This document shows positions 41,918-51,840 of a stretch of DNA of 64,000 bases, piece by piece. The stretch's first letter is position 1; each line of letters begins with the position of its first letter. The stretch spans positions 186,001-250,000 of the forward strand of contig CAZIPC010000003.1 in NCBI GenBank assembly GCA_964541155.1. The letters run 5' to 3'. This stretch comes from UBA4416 sp964541155 (GTDB lineage: Bacteria > Bacteroidota > Bacteroidia > B-17B0 > Aurantibacillaceae). A program made the translations under genes and the position numbers. A model generated the notes under the pieces. That model was not told the DNA's origin. It did not search any database and saw nothing but the letters and a program-made list of their open reading frames with translations.

Positions 41918-43471
41918 TTAGCTTAACCAAGCTTTTTTATATTTTTCTTTAAGTAATTGGTCCATTGATATATTTTTGATTTTAGCATCAATATATGTTT
42001 CTATGTCAAAATAAAATACTACATTTTTTTCATGAGAATCTTTCATAACTTCATCTAAATCTTTTTTAAAACTTATAAATATGTCTTTCTCATTTGCTTT
42101 ATTTTTTATGTTAAGTTCAGAGAGTTTTTCGAAGTAGGATAAAATAAGTTTTTCAGTTTTAAAATAAGAAATTTGAGTTTTGTAATAATTTTTGATTGTA
42201 GAAATTATATATCCTAATTGTTTAAAATTATTTAATTCGTAATGTAACCCAATATTGATAACCTTAGCAAAAGATTGTAAATCTTCTCTTAATAAGTGAT
42301 TACCTTCGTTTAATATCAATGAAATGTAATATTGTGCTTTTTGGTAATTTCCAAAATAGGTATTTGTAATTGCAATATTATAATAAAATACTAACTCTTC
42401 CTCTTTATTAATTTTTCCTTTGTAGGCAACAAGTTCTTTCTCTATCGCATCAATGTTTTCATTTGCTTCTTTAATTTTCCCACTATTTGTGTTAATAATT
42501 AATTTTGCATTTAAAACAGAAGTGAAAATTTTTAATTGTAAATCAGTTGTATTAAATGCCTTCAGGTTTGATTTTTCCTCTAGTTGTTTTATTCTGTATT
42601 CACAGGTTTTATATTTTTTTTCTTCGTATGCAATATTAATTAAATTGTTGAGTGTAGTTAAATATCTATTTGGCATTTCCTCAATAAGTTCTTTATTAGA
42701 ATCCATAATATTTATTAAAGTTTCACATTCAGTTTCTCTGCTTTGATTATCTTGACATCTGCAAAATAAAATTGAACGACAATGGTGATAAATGATTAAA
42801 GCTTTATTTGACTTTACTAATTTTTCATTTTTTAGTAATGGTGAATTTAGAAAAGAGCTAATGATTTCTAAATCATGATCTGTTTTTGCTTTATTTTTTT
42901 GTCGAGTATTTAGATTTATTTTAGAGTATAGTAGAGTGTAGGTTCCTAAATTTTTTGCTTTTTCAATTATCTCTTGCTCTTCTTGCACTAAATTTTCAAT
43001 CGTATTGTTTTTTATATTAAATTGACTTTCAATAGTAATCAACATTTTTTCTAAGCCAATTAATTCTAATATAAAATGAAATCGTTCAAAACGATACGCT
43101 TCTTGTTTTTGTTTATTTAAAATTTTTCTACACTGTTTATATTGAGCTTTATCAAATAAATTTAAAACGTTGGTAATTTCGTCTTTTATAATATTTGACG
43201 CATTACTCTCTGCATGAAATGATCGTAAACATTTTAAGATGAAGTTGTATAAATTTTCAGAGATTTGACTTTTTATTTTAACAGTATCTGATTTAGACAA
43301 TTTGGTAAAAAAATCTTCTTTATATTCAGATGATGTTTCAATAGAATTAAATAATGTAATTATATTAGAATCTATGCCACTTGCTGATGCAGTAAGTTTT
43401 AAAAAACGTTTTTCAGATTTTGATAACGATTTTACTAGATCAAATAAATCTCTATTAGAAATTAAATTCAT
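41918..43471 (-). CDS. helical TPR-like protein, paralogue 2
   Basis: 517 residues, the upstream tandem copy of the gene at 40354-41895. The shared N-terminal signature is LFDLVKSLSKSEKRFLKLTASASG. TPR-like pieces include YYNIAITNTYFGNYQKAQYYISLILN. Sequence divergence between the two copies is large, so the duplication is old. The two are 22 bp apart on one strand and probably co-transcribed. Function unknown; TPR architecture suggests a protein-interaction scaffold. Confidence 0.75.
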   Translation of the reverse strand: MNLISNRDLFDLVKSLSKSEKRFLKLTASASGIDSNIITLFNSIETSSEYKEDFFTKLSKSDTVKIKSQISENLYNFILKCLRSFHAESNASNIIKDEITNVLNLFDKAQYKQCRKILNKQKQEAYRFERFHFILELIGLEKMLITIESQFNIKNNTIENLVQEEQEIIEKAKNLGTYTLLYSKINLNTRQKNKAKTDHDLEIISSFLNSPLLKNEKLVKSNKALIIYHHCRSILFCRCQDNQSRETECETLINIMDSNKELIEEMPNRYLTTLNNLINIAYEEKKYKTCEYRIKQLEEKSNLKAFNTTDLQLKIFTSVLNAKLIINTNSGKIKEANENIDAIEKELVAYKGKINKEEELVFYYNIAITNTYFGNYQKAQYYISLILNEGNHLLREDLQSFAKVINIGLHYELNNFKQLGYIISTIKNYYKTQISYFKTEKLILSYFEKLSELNIKNKANEKDIFISFKKDLDEVMKDSHEKNVVFYFDIETYIDAKIKNISMDQLLKEKYKKAWLS

Positions 43472-43561
43472 AGTAGCAGTTCAATTTTAAGTTTATCATT
43501 ATAGAATTCCTATTGTGTTTTCAAATTAACTAAAAATAATTAACTTTATTGAAAAATAGTG

Positions 43562-45982
43562 ATGATGAAATCAATTTATTCTTTTATTGTATTCTTTTTG
43601 GTATTCAAATATAGTATTCTTATCTCACAAAATGGTAATTGTCAGACCCGAAAAATCAGTAATAATTTAACATCTTTATATTATAATTCAGAAAATTTAA
43701 GAAGTGATACATTTAATATTTTAAAGTATACCATTAATTTGGATATTACTGATTTTACTAATCAAAATATAAAAGGTAGTACAACTATTCGGTTTGTTCC
43801 TAAAATGGGTAATCAATCAAAAATTAGTTTTGATTTACTTCAATTAAACATTGATAGCATATTTCAAAATACAACTGCATTAACATTCAGTTATAACGAC
43901 ACATTATTAAGAGTTAATTTATTAACTAGTTTAGCTATTTCTGATACTGTAGATATTACTATTTACTATCATGGTTCTCCTCAAGGAGATCCTGCAGGAT
44001 GGGGAGGTTTTTCGTTTAATGGTAATTATGCGTATAATTTAGGTGTTGGTTTTGGTGCTAAGCCTCATAACTATGGTAGAGTATGGTTTCCTTGTTTTGA
44101 TAATTTCATTGAAAAATCTAAATATGAATTTAATATTACAACTTCTATCAACAAAACGTCATATTGTAACGGTATTTTAGTATCTGATGTTGTAAATGGA
44201 AATTTAAGAACTCGTAAATGGATTTTAAATAAAGAAATACCCTCTTATTTAGCTTCTGTTGCGGTTGCTGATTATGCCCAAATTAATTGGAGTGTTAATG
44301 CCGCTAATGGTAATTTACCAATTGTATTAGCTGCTCGTTCGCTAGATACAATTGCTTTAAAAAATGCGTTTATTCATTTGCCTAATGCTATTTTAGGTTT
44401 CGAAAATTATTATGGACCTTATGTTTGGAATAGAGTTGGATATTGTTTAGTTCCTTTTAACAGTGGTGCTATGGAACATGTAACTAATATTGCTTATCCG
44501 CAAGCAGCTACATCTATTGCTTATGAATCTCAATTAATGGCACATGAATTATCTCATCATTGGTGGGGCGATTTAATGACTTGCGAAACTCAAGAAGATA
44601 TGTGGTTGAATGAAGGAATGGCAAGTTACAGTGAGCGTTTGTTTTTGGAGTGGACTTATAATTATGATAAATATTTAACAGAGGTAAAAACAATACACGA
44701 TGATATTGTGAAATATATTCATTTAAGAGAAAAAGGATTTAGAGCCATATCTGGAGTACCGCATGCTTATACATATGGAGATCATGTGTATCGAAAAGGG
44801 GCTGATGTAGCTCATACTTTAAGAAGTTATATGGGTGATACAGCATTTTTTAATGGTTTAAAATATGTTTTGCAACAGAAGGCTTATAAAAATATGAATA
44901 GTTTAGAGTTCAGAGATTTATTACAAAATTCATCAGGAATTAATTTAAATAATTTTTTTAACGATTGGGTTATGCATGGGGGGTGGCCACATTTTTCTAT
45001 TGATTCAGTAAAAACAATTAACTCTACAGCTCCTTTTACATCAATTGTTTATGTAAAACAAAAATTATTTGGAGCACCTAATTTATATACAAATGTTCCA
45101 CTAGAATTAACTTTTATGAATACTAATTGGATTAAAGAAATTAAAAAAATTAATATGGTGGGAGTCTCAAAATCTTTTACATTAACTACAAATTATAAGC
45201 CAATATACACCGGAATAAATGTTGATTCTAAAATTAGTGATGCTATTTCTTCTGAATATAAGATTATTAAAACTAATTCTACAATTTCTTATCCTTTAGG
45301 AAGAGCAACTGTTATAGTTTCTAATAAGGGATTGGATTCATCATACATTAGAATTGAGCATAATTTTGCGTCGGCAGATTCTATAAAAAATAATAGCAAT
45401 CATTTTAAAATTAATACTCAACATTATTGGAAAGTAGATGGAATATTATCATCTGGTTTTGTTGGAAAGATTAGATTTAATTATGATGGAACTAAAAACA
45501 TGTCTGGAAATAGTTACTTAGATACCTGTTTAACTGTAATAAATGGAGATAGTATGATATTACTTTATCGTAGAAATACGGCTGATGATTGGAAAGAAGT
45601 ATCATCCTACAATAAGTTTAAAATATCAACTAAAACAGGTTTTTTTACTGTAGATACTTTAAAGTTAGGTGAGTATGTTTTTGCAAATGGAAAGAGTAAT
45701 GTTTTAGTTGGAGTTGATGAATTACATGCCATTAAAGAAACTGAAATACATCTATTTCCTAATCCAACAACCACTGTTTTAAATATTCATATTAATTATT
45801 GTAAAATTAAATCATCATTACATCTTGATATCTATAACATAGAAGGTAAATTAGTTAAATCTTTAAATAAAATTAATAAAGAAAATATATTATCGGTAGT
45901 TGATTTTGCAAAAGGAAACTACGTTATGAGTTTAATGGATAATGATAAATTACTGGTTAGTAAATCATTTATTATTGAATAA
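43562..45982 (+). CDS. secreted M1 family aminopeptidase with T9SS sorting domain
   Basis: 806 residues from an ATG at 43562 (a GTG three bases upstream and a second ATG are also possible). The signal peptide (SFIVFFLVFKYSILISQ) is followed by the M1 beta domain. SGAMEHVTN replaces the usual GAMEN. The zinc site HELSHHWWGDLMTC begins near residue 328, with the third ligand in WLNEGMA. The C-terminus is a type A sorting domain (LFPNPTTTVLNIHI, then GNYVMSL). It therefore trims N-termini of peptides outside the cell. It is single, and its stop is two bases from the convergent pabB stop. Confidence 0.92.
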   Translation: MMKSIYSFIVFFLVFKYSILISQNGNCQTRKISNNLTSLYYNSENLRSDTFNILKYTINLDITDFTNQNIKGSTTIRFVPKMGNQSKISFDLLQLNIDSIFQNTTALTFSYNDTLLRVNLLTSLAISDTVDITIYYHGSPQGDPAGWGGFSFNGNYAYNLGVGFGAKPHNYGRVWFPCFDNFIEKSKYEFNITTSINKTSYCNGILVSDVVNGNLRTRKWILNKEIPSYLASVAVADYAQINWSVNAANGNLPIVLAARSLDTIALKNAFIHLPNAILGFENYYGPYVWNRVGYCLVPFNSGAMEHVTNIAYPQAATSIAYESQLMAHELSHHWWGDLMTCETQEDMWLNEGMASYSERLFLEWTYNYDKYLTEVKTIHDDIVKYIHLREKGFRAISGVPHAYTYGDHVYRKGADVAHTLRSYMGDTAFFNGLKYVLQQKAYKNMNSLEFRDLLQNSSGINLNNFFNDWVMHGGWPHFSIDSVKTINSTAPFTSIVYVKQKLFGAPNLYTNVPLELTFMNTNWIKEIKKINMVGVSKSFTLTTNYKPIYTGINVDSKISDAISSEYKIIKTNSTISYPLGRATVIVSNKGLDSSYIRIEHNFASADSIKNNSNHFKINTQHYWKVDGILSSGFVGKIRFNYDGTKNMSGNSYLDTCLTVINGDSMILLYRRNTADDWKEVSSYNKFKISTKTGFFTVDTLKLGEYVFANGKSNVLVGVDELHAIKETEIHLFPNPTTTVLNIHINYCKIKSSLHLDIYNIEGKLVKSLNKINKENILSVVDFAKGNYVMSLMDNDKLLVSKSFIIE

Positions 45983-45984
45983 AG

Positions 45985-47073
45985 TTAATTAGAAAGAACA
46001 TTAATCATGGCTTTAGCTTTAAGCAGACATTCTTCGTATTCTTGATTAGCATCGCATAAATTAGTAATAGCGCTGCCCACAGTAAAACTTAAATACTTTT
46101 TTTCTTTATCGTAAAAAATACTTCTGATTAAAACACTTAAATCAAAATCTTCTTTTTCATCTATGTAACCCAGTGTTCCTGAGTAGGGGCCTCTATTGTA
46201 TAATTCAAATTCATCAATCAATTGCATGGCTTTTATTTTTGGAGCGCCAGTCATACTTGCCATTGGAAATGTGGCATTAATTATGTCGTTAAATAAAATA
46301 GAATCTTTTACTTCACATTTAATAGTACTTACCATTTGATGAACTTGTTGAAACGATTCGATATTGAATAAAGCTTCAACTACAACACTCCCTTTTTTTG
46401 CAATTCTAGATAAATCATTTCTAGCAACATCAACAATCATCACGTTTTCATTTCGTTCTTTTAAATTATTTTGCAACTCATGTTTTATTAAGGCGTCTTC
46501 TTTGTTAGTTAAGCCTCTTTTTGCAGTACCTTTAATAGGCTTAGTAGTTATATGATTTCCTTTTTTAGTTAAAAATAATTCTGGACTTGATGAGATAATA
46601 TATTGAGCATTAAATTTTGCTAATGCCGAATAAGGCGCACTGCTAATAGTATTTAATTTTTGATAAATAACTAAAGGGTTTATAGAAACGTCATAAGCTT
46701 CAAAAGTTATACAAAAGTTTATTTCATATATATCTCCTTTTTTTATATGATCTTTAAGTAGATTTATTTTTTTGATATAATCTTCTTTGCTTATGGTGGC
46801 TTTTATATTTATTTTTTGTTCACCAAATGCGGTTGTATTTATGTTATTGAGTTGAAATGCATTAATTGTTTTTTCCACTTCAATAAATAAACTTTTAGGA
46901 AATTGAAGAGGGTTATTGTTTTTTTCTATAAATGATTCTATTTGATTTTTAAAGTCATAATTTAAAAAACAAATTTGATTTTTATTTTTTAAATAACTGC
47001 TAGATGGCATTTTATTGGACGCAAGTAATTTAGTATTAAATCCAAGTTTATTATTTGAATTAAACAATATCAC
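45985..47073 (-). CDS. pabB: aminodeoxychorismate synthase component I (PabB)
   Basis: 362 residues from GTG 47073. SSPELFLTKKG, then the PIKGTAKRG motif, whose Lys is diagnostic of PabB rather than anthranilate synthase, and DVARNDLSRIAKKGSV, FPMASMTGAPKIKAM and GPYSGTLGYI mark the chorismate-binding domain. It converts chorismate to aminodeoxychorismate for folate synthesis with an amidotransferase partner that is not in this window. In-frame sequence upstream of the GTG (IDIETIESYLSNYKH) looks coding but has no ATG, GTG or TTG; an ATT at 47118 overlaps the hemH stop. The true start is thus uncertain. Confidence 0.85.
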   Translation of the reverse strand: MILFNSNNKLGFNTKLLASNKMPSSSYLKNKNQICFLNYDFKNQIESFIEKNNNPLQFPKSLFIEVEKTINAFQLNNINTTAFGEQKINIKATISKEDYIKKINLLKDHIKKGDIYEINFCITFEAYDVSINPLVIYQKLNTISSAPYSALAKFNAQYIISSSPELFLTKKGNHITTKPIKGTAKRGLTNKEDALIKHELQNNLKERNENVMIVDVARNDLSRIAKKGSVVVEALFNIESFQQVHQMVSTIKCEVKDSILFNDIINATFPMASMTGAPKIKAMQLIDEFELYNRGPYSGTLGYIDEKEDFDLSVLIRSIFYDKEKKYLSFTVGSAITNLCDANQEYEECLLKAKAMINVLSN

Positions 47074-47117
47074 ATGCTTGTAGTTAGATAAATATGATTC
47101 TATTGTTTCGATATCAA

Positions 47118-48131
47118 TTAATTTAAGGCTATTTTTTTAATAGTTTCTACCCAATCATCTTCACTATTTAAGCTCTCTACTAATTGAATTTTATCTCCTC
47201 CGTGTTTATGAAAAATCTCTTGATATTCAGTACCAATTTCATAAATAGTTTCAAGGCAGTCTGCTGTAAATGCTGGAGAAAATACTAATATGTTTTTTGC
47301 GCCTTTTTTCGCTAATTCTTCTACAACTTTATCGCTAAAAGGAGTGAGCCATTTGTTATCTAATCGGCTTTGAAAACTGATAGTGTATTTTCCTTCAGGA
47401 ATATTGAGTTTATCAACTACTGCTTTTGTAGTTTGATAACACCCAGCTTTATAACAATAGTAATTAGTGTCTGTTAATTCATTTTCGCAATGATGATCTT
47501 TACATAGATAACCATCTTGATATACTTTATCTACTTGTCTTTCAGGCAAACCATGGTAGCTAAAAATAATATGATCGTATTTTGAAAAATCATATTTTTT
47601 TCCTCTGTTAACAATACAGTTAATGTAGTTTTCATCATCAAAATATTGACTAATTATTTTTAATTCAGGAATAACCCACCATTTACTTACAATTCGCATA
47701 AACTCTTCAAGAGCACTTCCAGTGCTGCTTGAAGCATATTGTGGAAATAAAGGAAATACAATTATTTTATGATAACCTTCTTTTTTCATAGACTCTAGTA
47801 CGCTCTCCATACTAGGGCTTTGATATCGCATCGCCATTTCTACTTTTATTTCTTGACCAACAGCTAGTTGTAATTTTTTTTGAAGATCAATGGTGTGTTT
47901 TAAAAGGGGAGACCCTGTTTTATCATCCCAAATAGCTTTATATAATTTGGAAGAATTACTAGAACGAAAAGGAACAATAATGCCATTTACTAATAATTTC
48001 CTTGCTATCCAAGAAATATCAATTACACGAGGATCGTTTAAAAATTGTGTTAAATATTTTCTAACATCTGATTTTTTTGGACTATCGGGTGTTCCTAAAT
48101 TTAAAAGTAAAATAGCTGTTTTATGTTTCAT
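47118..48131 (-). CDS. hemH: ferrochelatase
   Basis: 337 residues. The N-terminal AILLLNLGTPDSPKKSDVRKYLTQFLNDPRVID, the internal FSYHGLPERQVDK with the catalytic histidine, and SFQSRLDNKWLTPF are HemH signatures. It inserts ferrous iron into protoporphyrin IX at the cytoplasmic membrane, the last step of protoheme synthesis. Cysteines in CKDHHCENELTDTNYYCYKAGC could bind an iron-sulfur cluster, though this is not certain. It lies immediately upstream of pabB, with which it is probably co-transcribed. Confidence 0.94.
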   Translation of the reverse strand: MKHKTAILLLNLGTPDSPKKSDVRKYLTQFLNDPRVIDISWIARKLLVNGIIVPFRSSNSSKLYKAIWDDKTGSPLLKHTIDLQKKLQLAVGQEIKVEMAMRYQSPSMESVLESMKKEGYHKIIVFPLFPQYASSSTGSALEEFMRIVSKWWVIPELKIISQYFDDENYINCIVNRGKKYDFSKYDHIIFSYHGLPERQVDKVYQDGYLCKDHHCENELTDTNYYCYKAGCYQTTKAVVDKLNIPEGKYTISFQSRLDNKWLTPFSDKVVEELAKKGAKNILVFSPAFTADCLETIYEIGTEYQEIFHKHGGDKIQLVESLNSEDDWVETIKKIALN

Positions 48132-48333
48132 TGATTGTATTTTTAAACTTAAGAGTTATTTTATAATAACACTTAATGTTTTAGTTTTAATAATTAATAG
48201 CAAAAATACATAACAAACTGAAATAGCAAATGTTTATTTAAATACTTATGGGCATATACTTTATTTTTTTAAACTTTTATAGTTAAAAGAATATTTCTTT
48301 AATCCTAAAATTTTCCCCATTTTTACACATTAA

Positions 48334-49515
48334 ATGAATCAAGCTAAAAACCAACATAAAGAACCTAAACGTATTGCTATTATGGGGAGTACGGGCAGTA
48401 TAGGCACGCAAGCGTTAGATGTTATTAGAGATAATCCATCGAATTTTGAAGCAGAGGTTTTAATTGCCAATTCAAATGCAGATTTATTAATAAAACAAGC
48501 TATTGAGTTTAAGCCTAATGCAGTTGTTATTGGAGATGAAAGCAAATACCAATACGTAAAAGAAGCATTGTTTACTCATGATGTAAAAGTATTTGCAGGA
48601 GCAAAATCCATAGAACAAATTGTAGAAATGGAAACTATTGATACCGTTTTAGCCTCTATTGTTGGCTATGCAGGACTATCATCAACTATTAATGCCATTA
48701 AACATAAAAAAGCAATTGCTTTAGCTAATAAAGAAACGTTGGTTGTTGCAGGAGATATTGTTACAAAATTAGCATACGAAAATGCAGTTAATTTATACCC
48801 TGTAGATTCTGAGCATTCGGCTATTTTTCAATGTTTAGTTGGTGAATTTGATAATAAAATCGAAAAAATTTATTTAACTGCATCGGGTGGCCCATTTAGA
48901 GGAAAAGACAGAGCATTTTTAGCAAATGTTACCAAAGCACAAGCCTTAAAACATCCTAATTGGGTAATGGGCGCAAAAATCACTATAGATTCGGCTAGTT
49001 TGATGAATAAAGGGTTAGAAGTAATTGAAGCAAAATGGTTATTTAATTTAAAAGCCGAACAAATTGACGTTGTTGTGCATCCACAAAGTATAATTCACAG
49101 TATAGTTCAGTTTACTGATGGAAGTATGAAAGCCCAAATGGGCTTGCCAGATATGAAATTACCTATTCAATATGCCTTTACATACCCTGAGCGTATTAAA
49201 ACAAACTTTCCTCGTTTTGATTTTTTAAATTATCCACAACTTACTTTCGAAAAGCCAGATATAGAAACCTTTTCTAACTTAGCTTTGGCTTTTAAAGCCA
49301 TGGAAAAAGGAGGAAATATGCCTTGTGTTTTAAATGCTGCTAACGAAATTGTAGTGCAGGCATTTTTAGAAGATAAAATTGGTTTTTTGAAAATGAGTGA
49401 ACTAATAGAAAAAACCATGCATAAAATGCCATTTATTAAAACGCCAAGCATCGAAGATTACATGCAATGCGATAAAGAGACAAGAATATTAACAACAGAA
49501 TTAATTAAAAAATAA
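48334..49515 (+). CDS. dxr: 1-deoxy-D-xylulose 5-phosphate reductoisomerase
   Basis: 393 residues. The Rossmann loop IMGSTGSIGTQALDVI, ALANKETLVVAGD, PVDSEHSAIFQCLVGE and TIDSASLMNKGLEVIEAKWLF are the Dxr NADPH- and substrate-binding motifs. It makes methylerythritol phosphate in the non-mevalonate isoprenoid route, supplying the polyprenyl synthase encoded at 38879-39856. Two bases separate its stop from rseP, an arrangement frequent in Bacteroidota. Confidence 0.95.
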   Translation: MNQAKNQHKEPKRIAIMGSTGSIGTQALDVIRDNPSNFEAEVLIANSNADLLIKQAIEFKPNAVVIGDESKYQYVKEALFTHDVKVFAGAKSIEQIVEMETIDTVLASIVGYAGLSSTINAIKHKKAIALANKETLVVAGDIVTKLAYENAVNLYPVDSEHSAIFQCLVGEFDNKIEKIYLTASGGPFRGKDRAFLANVTKAQALKHPNWVMGAKITIDSASLMNKGLEVIEAKWLFNLKAEQIDVVVHPQSIIHSIVQFTDGSMKAQMGLPDMKLPIQYAFTYPERIKTNFPRFDFLNYPQLTFEKPDIETFSNLALAFKAMEKGGNMPCVLNAANEIVVQAFLEDKIGFLKMSELIEKTMHKMPFIKTPSIEDYMQCDKETRILTTELIKK

Positions 49516-49517
49516 AT

Positions 49518-50882
49518 ATGGGGACTTTCATAAACATAGCGCAATTTATAATGAGTTTAGGCTTATTAATTTTATTGCACGAATTTGGTCATTTTATTAC
49601 AGCACGTATGTTTAAAATTCGAGTAGATAAATTTTATCTATTTTTTGATTTTTTATTTCCATTACCAGGCGTTTTAAATTTTGCTTTATTTAAAAAGAAA
49701 GTAGGAGATACAGAATATGGTATTGGCTGGTTCCCAATGGGAGGTTATGTGCAAATAGCCGGAATGATTGATGAAAGCTTAGATACAGAGCAAATGAATA
49801 AACCAGCCGAACCATGGGAATTTAGAGCACATCCAGCTTGGCAACGTTTAATTGTAATGCTTGGTGGGATTATTGTTAATGTACTATTAGCATTTATTAT
49901 CTATGCAATGATACTCTTTACATGGGGAGAAAAAAAAATTCCGATGTCGCAGTTAAAGGATGGCATTTCTTGTATGGATTCCTTAGGGACTAGCGTTGGT
50001 TTTAAAACAGGAGATAAAATTATATCTGTTGATGGAAAGCCAATTGAGTATTTTGATGATTTACGTATTGAAATTTTGTTAGGACATAAAGTTCAAATTG
50101 ACAGGCAAGGACAATTTATTGAAATTGAATTACCTCAAGATTTTATTGATCAACTTGCTAAGACAGATAATTTTAGTTTTATTTCAAGTAGAATGCCAGC
50201 TTACTTTATGGGTTTGCCTGATTCTTCTATTAATAAAGGAGTAGCTTTATTAGCTGGCGACCGCGTGGTAGGATTTAATGATACAATTAAATTTAAGTAT
50301 CATGATGAACTATTATCTGAGATAAAAAATCACAAAGGAGAAAATGTGATGTTAAATATTATTAGAAAAGGGCAAGCGGTTAATATTCCAATAAAAGTTT
50401 CTGAAAAAGGGAAAATGGAAATGTTTTTCGCTAACAAATATGATGATATTGAAGCATTTGGAGGATTTACCTATGAAAGAAAAAAATATGGTTTCTTTGA
50501 ATCTTTTCCAGCAGGAGTTGCAATGACGTTTGATAAACTTAATTTTTATGTTCGCCAATTTAAAATGATTTTTACCCCTAGTACAGGTGGATACAAACAT
50601 ATTGGTGGATTTAAATCTATGGCTAAAATGTTTGGAGAAGAATGGATATGGGAAGAGTTTTGGACTCGCACAGCTTTTTTATCAGTTGTATTAGCTTTTA
50701 TGAATTTATTGCCAATACCAGCATTAGATGGCGGACATGTAGTATTTACTTTATATGAAATGATTACCCGAAAAGCACCAAGTGTTAAAGTATTAACATA
50801 CGCTCAATATGTAGGCATGGCATTATTATTGTTTTTAATGCTATACGCTAATCTGAATGATTTTTTACATTTTTTTAAGTAA
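49518..50882 (+). CDS. rseP: site-2 zinc metalloprotease RseP
   Basis: 454 residues. The HEFGH zinc motif (residues 21-25) lies in the first membrane helix, and LPIPALDGGH near the C-terminus gives the third ligand. Two PDZ-like regions lie between about 140 and 310 (for example FKTGDKIISVDGKPIEYFDD and GDRVVGFND). RseP cuts membrane-embedded anti-sigma factors or leftover signal peptides. It is in an operon with dxr and the unknown gene that follows; the stop TAA is directly followed by the alternative TTG of that gene. Confidence 0.94.
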   Translation: MGTFINIAQFIMSLGLLILLHEFGHFITARMFKIRVDKFYLFFDFLFPLPGVLNFALFKKKVGDTEYGIGWFPMGGYVQIAGMIDESLDTEQMNKPAEPWEFRAHPAWQRLIVMLGGIIVNVLLAFIIYAMILFTWGEKKIPMSQLKDGISCMDSLGTSVGFKTGDKIISVDGKPIEYFDDLRIEILLGHKVQIDRQGQFIEIELPQDFIDQLAKTDNFSFISSRMPAYFMGLPDSSINKGVALLAGDRVVGFNDTIKFKYHDELLSEIKNHKGENVMLNIIRKGQAVNIPIKVSEKGKMEMFFANKYDDIEAFGGFTYERKKYGFFESFPAGVAMTFDKLNFYVRQFKMIFTPSTGGYKHIGGFKSMAKMFGEEWIWEEFWTRTAFLSVVLAFMNLLPIPALDGGHVVFTLYEMITRKAPSVKVLTYAQYVGMALLLFLMLYANLNDFLHFFK

Positions 50883-50906
50883 TTGATTTATAAAATAAAA
50901 GCAGAT

Positions 50907-51701
50907 ATGATAACATCTATTTTAAAAAATAAAATCAGTATTGTTTTATGTTTTTTTACAACTGTGTTTAATGTTTATAGCCAAGATAAAACAATTGGTA
51001 CAGGCAATAAACCCTATGCTAAGGATGTAACTTCAAAACATAAAATAATGGTGATTCCATTTGAAAGTAGAATGTATTTAAGTGAAATTGATTTTATGAT
51101 TAATCAAGAAACAAAATTGAGTGCTAAGCAAATAAAAGCTACAATGCGAGATGGATTAAATGAACAATTGTATAAAAAATTAAAATCAAAAATGCCAGTA
51201 GTAGATTTATTGGAAGATACTACAAAAACTAAAAAAGATTTAGAAGATGTTTATCAATACTTAACCTATCAATATGTAAAAGTACCTAATCAAGATAGCT
51301 ATAAGCCGCCAGTAAAAGAAAAAGATGAGAAAGCAATAGCTAAAGGGCAGTTGGTTGTAGAAAGTAATAGTGACGCTCGTTTTATGAATGCAAAATTAAA
51401 AAACGCAACATTAGTGCCCTATTTAGGAGGTAAATATAAAACGGATGTTTTTTTATTTATTAATGAATTAGACATTAAATCGTTAAATGGATTGCCTGGT
51501 GATTTTAACACCGCTTCTAATCGAAAAATTATTTTACATTATACCGTATATACTTTAGATGCAAAAGAAATAAATTCAGGAATTGCTGAGGTAAATATGC
51601 CTTCAAACGTTAATAACCCTTCTAAGATTATTAATTCATATTTTTCTCAGTTAGCTGAAATCATTGCTAATCGCATCGAAAAATCCTTAATATCAAAATA
51701 A
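50907..51701 (+). CDS. secreted protein of unknown function downstream of rseP
   Basis: 264 residues from ATG 50907; a TTG at 50883 would directly follow the rseP stop but extends the signal peptide implausibly. The N-terminus (ISIVLCFFTTVFNVYSQ) is a signal sequence. The rest is soluble: IMVIPFESRMYLSEIDFMINQ, then KTDVFLFINELDIKSLNG and RKIILHYTVYTLDAKEINSG, a mixed alpha/beta fold. I do not recognise the family. Its position behind dxr and rseP suggests an envelope role. Confidence 0.8.
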   Translation: MITSILKNKISIVLCFFTTVFNVYSQDKTIGTGNKPYAKDVTSKHKIMVIPFESRMYLSEIDFMINQETKLSAKQIKATMRDGLNEQLYKKLKSKMPVVDLLEDTTKTKKDLEDVYQYLTYQYVKVPNQDSYKPPVKEKDEKAIAKGQLVVESNSDARFMNAKLKNATLVPYLGGKYKTDVFLFINELDIKSLNGLPGDFNTASNRKIILHYTVYTLDAKEINSGIAEVNMPSNVNNPSKIINSYFSQLAEIIANRIEKSLISK

Positions 51702-51840
51702 TTAACACCACACTGTGTTAATAAATACAGTATTAGCTTATTTTAACTGTACTAATTACATTTATTTTTGTTTAATATATATGTTGAAAAACATATAATG
51801 ATGTATGACATTAAAACTATTAAACCAAAAATAATAACAT

